Assembly (NCBI GenBank): GCA_052246295.1
Contig: JBQQCO010000007.1
Reading direction: 5' to 3' (one strand)
Origin: Piscibacillus sp052246295
GTDB taxonomy: Bacteria > Bacillota > Bacilli > Bacillales > Alkalibacillaceae
Length of the DNA stretch: 64,000 nt
Every line of letters starts with the position of its first letter. The first letter of the stretch is position 1. Made by a program: the position numbers and the translations under genes. Positions 63,225 through 64,000 of this stretch are shown here, piece after piece. The notes under the pieces are model-generated. The model was not told the DNA's origin. It was given only the letters and a program-made list of their open reading frames with translations, and ran no database searches.

Positions 63225-64000
63225 TCAAGCTAAATCGCTTCTTAATTGTTGTTCTTCTTCTTTAGTTAATGGCACTAACGGCAATCTTACAGAACCAACA
63301 GATATGCCTGAATGGTTCAATGCTGTTTTTACAGGTACTGGTGACGGTGCCTTAAAGAATGCTTTCATCTTAGGTAGTAATTGTTGGTGAAGTTCTGCGG
63401 CTTTCGCCACGTTACCTTCAAAGTAGGATTTCACCATATCTTGCATTTCATTTCCATATAAATGAGATGAAACAGATACAATTCCATCCCCACCGACAGA
63501 TATAATTGGAAGTGTGAAACCATCGTCCCCACTATATAATTTAAAATCATCATCTGTTTGATCAATAATTTCGGTTATAGCTAATAAATCTTGGCTTGAT
63601 TCCTTAACCGCTACAATGTTTGGTATTTTAGATAGTCTTACTATTGTTTCAACAGACATATTAACTGATGTTCTTCCTGGGATGTTATACAACATTGCTG
63701 GTAAATTTGTCGATTCAGCAATAGCTTTAAAGTGTTGATATAAACCTTCTTGATTTGGTTTATTGTAATATGGTGAAACCAATAACACTGCATCTACACC
63801 TGTAGCTTCAACTTTTTGAGTAAACTCAATCGTTTCTTTTGTATTGTTACTGCCCGTTCCCGCAATTACAGGAATACGTCCATTAACAATCCCAGCTACA
63901 TGTTTGTATAAAGTTAATTTCTCATCTTTTGTTAATGTAGGTGACTCACCTGTTGTTCCACCAACTACTAATGCATCGGTTCCGTTATTGATAAGATGTT
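63225..64000 (-). CDS. dapA: 4-hydroxy-tetrahydrodipicolinate synthase, N-terminus off the window
   Basis: Lysine/diaminopimelate pathway enzyme joining pyruvate and aspartate semialdehyde. About 257 C-terminal residues of ~290 are in the window; the frame stays open to base 64000. Visible: GGTTGESPTL (substrate-binding Thr-Thr), YNIPGRT with the catalytic Tyr, and the Schiff-base Lys in IVAVKESSQD. The short ORF call that begins at LLVSPYYN is internal, since the reading frame and homology continue upstream. Confidence 0.94.
   Translation of the reverse strand, partial: HLINNGTDALVVGGTTGESPTLTKDEKLTLYKHVAGIVNGRIPVIAGTGSNNTKETIEFTQKVEATGVDAVLLVSPYYNKPNQEGLYQHFKAIAESTNLPAMLYNIPGRTSVNMSVETIVRLSKIPNIVAVKESSQDLLAITEIIDQTDDDFKLYSGDDGFTLPIISVGGDGIVSVSSHLYGNEMQDMVKSYFEGNVAKAAELHQQLLPKMKAFFKAPSPVPVKTALNHSGISVGSVRLPLVPLTKEEEQQLRSDLA

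Noticed and set aside
1..64000. CRISPR array, prophage or complete insertion sequence
   Set aside because: No regularly spaced repeats, phage genes or transposase ORFs are present; only short non-coding repeats are seen.

Overview
The window is a low-GC Bacillaceae chromosome segment from an endospore former. Evidence: Bacillus-type core genes in an order close to Bacillus subtilis, sporulation genes (spoIIIE, spoVS, cotE, tlp, sirA), strong Shine-Dalgarno sites, and sigma-A promoters of TTGACA-17-TATAAT type. Acidic, E/Q-rich stretches (for example in RodZ) would fit a moderately salt-tolerant lineage, but that is inference. Almost everything is on the minus strand; the plus-strand exceptions are plsY-capA-folE2-yidD, katE, selC-yneK and lexA.

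Layout by coordinate. 1-5.2 kb: an intergenic repeat, then topoisomerase IV (parC, parE) and the CoA-binding protein yneT. 5.3-8.4 kb (+): plsY, a CapA-like protein, folE2, yidD, ending in a ~430-bp repeat with terminal inverted repeats. 8.9-10.8 kb: yneQ, yneP, tlp, a 49-aa FbpB-like gene and a ResA-like thioredoxin. 11-15.9 kb: large catalase and aconitase, convergent on a shared terminator. 16-19.4 kb: a decayed selenocysteine locus (3' half of selA, 5' half of selB), a soluble PAS histidine kinase, a tRNA-Sec gene (anticodon UCA) with helix defects, and yneK. 19.4-25.3 kb: a two-component system, a TlpA-like oxidoreductase, two CcdA paralogues, CcdC, an unknown membrane protein and an orphan MrpB subunit. 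25.4-31.4 kb: yneF, sirA, tkt, ynzC, lexA, glnA, glnR. 31.5-42.9 kb: ynbB, hflX, hfq, miaA, mutL, mutS, cotE, a second copy of the repeat, ricA, miaB. 43-51.4 kb: spoVS, ymdB, rny, recA, cinA, pgsA, rodZ, ymfK, ymfJ. 51.5-64 kb: EF-P modification genes ymfI/ymfH/ymfF, a nucleoside ABC transporter (nupNOPQ type), spoIIIE, ylzJ, tepA and partial dapA.

The most unusual part is the Sec locus. The SelB G-domain half runs directly into the PLP-lysine half of SelA, as if one deletion of roughly 1.7 kb (estimated from family lengths) removed the SECIS-binding part of SelB and the N-terminal half of SelA. The tRNA-Sec 2.2 kb away keeps a good promoter, the UCA anticodon, long variable arm and CCA end, but has an extra base in the D stem and a mispaired last acceptor pair. 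Together this looks like a selenocysteine system caught during loss, unless an intact copy exists elsewhere or the contig is mis-assembled. Other points of note: a three-copy repeat family with a conserved end, an orphan mrpB in a ccd cluster, a sirA promoter with Spo0A-box architecture, a Spo0A-like box in the mutS promoter, and a lexA locus lacking yneA.
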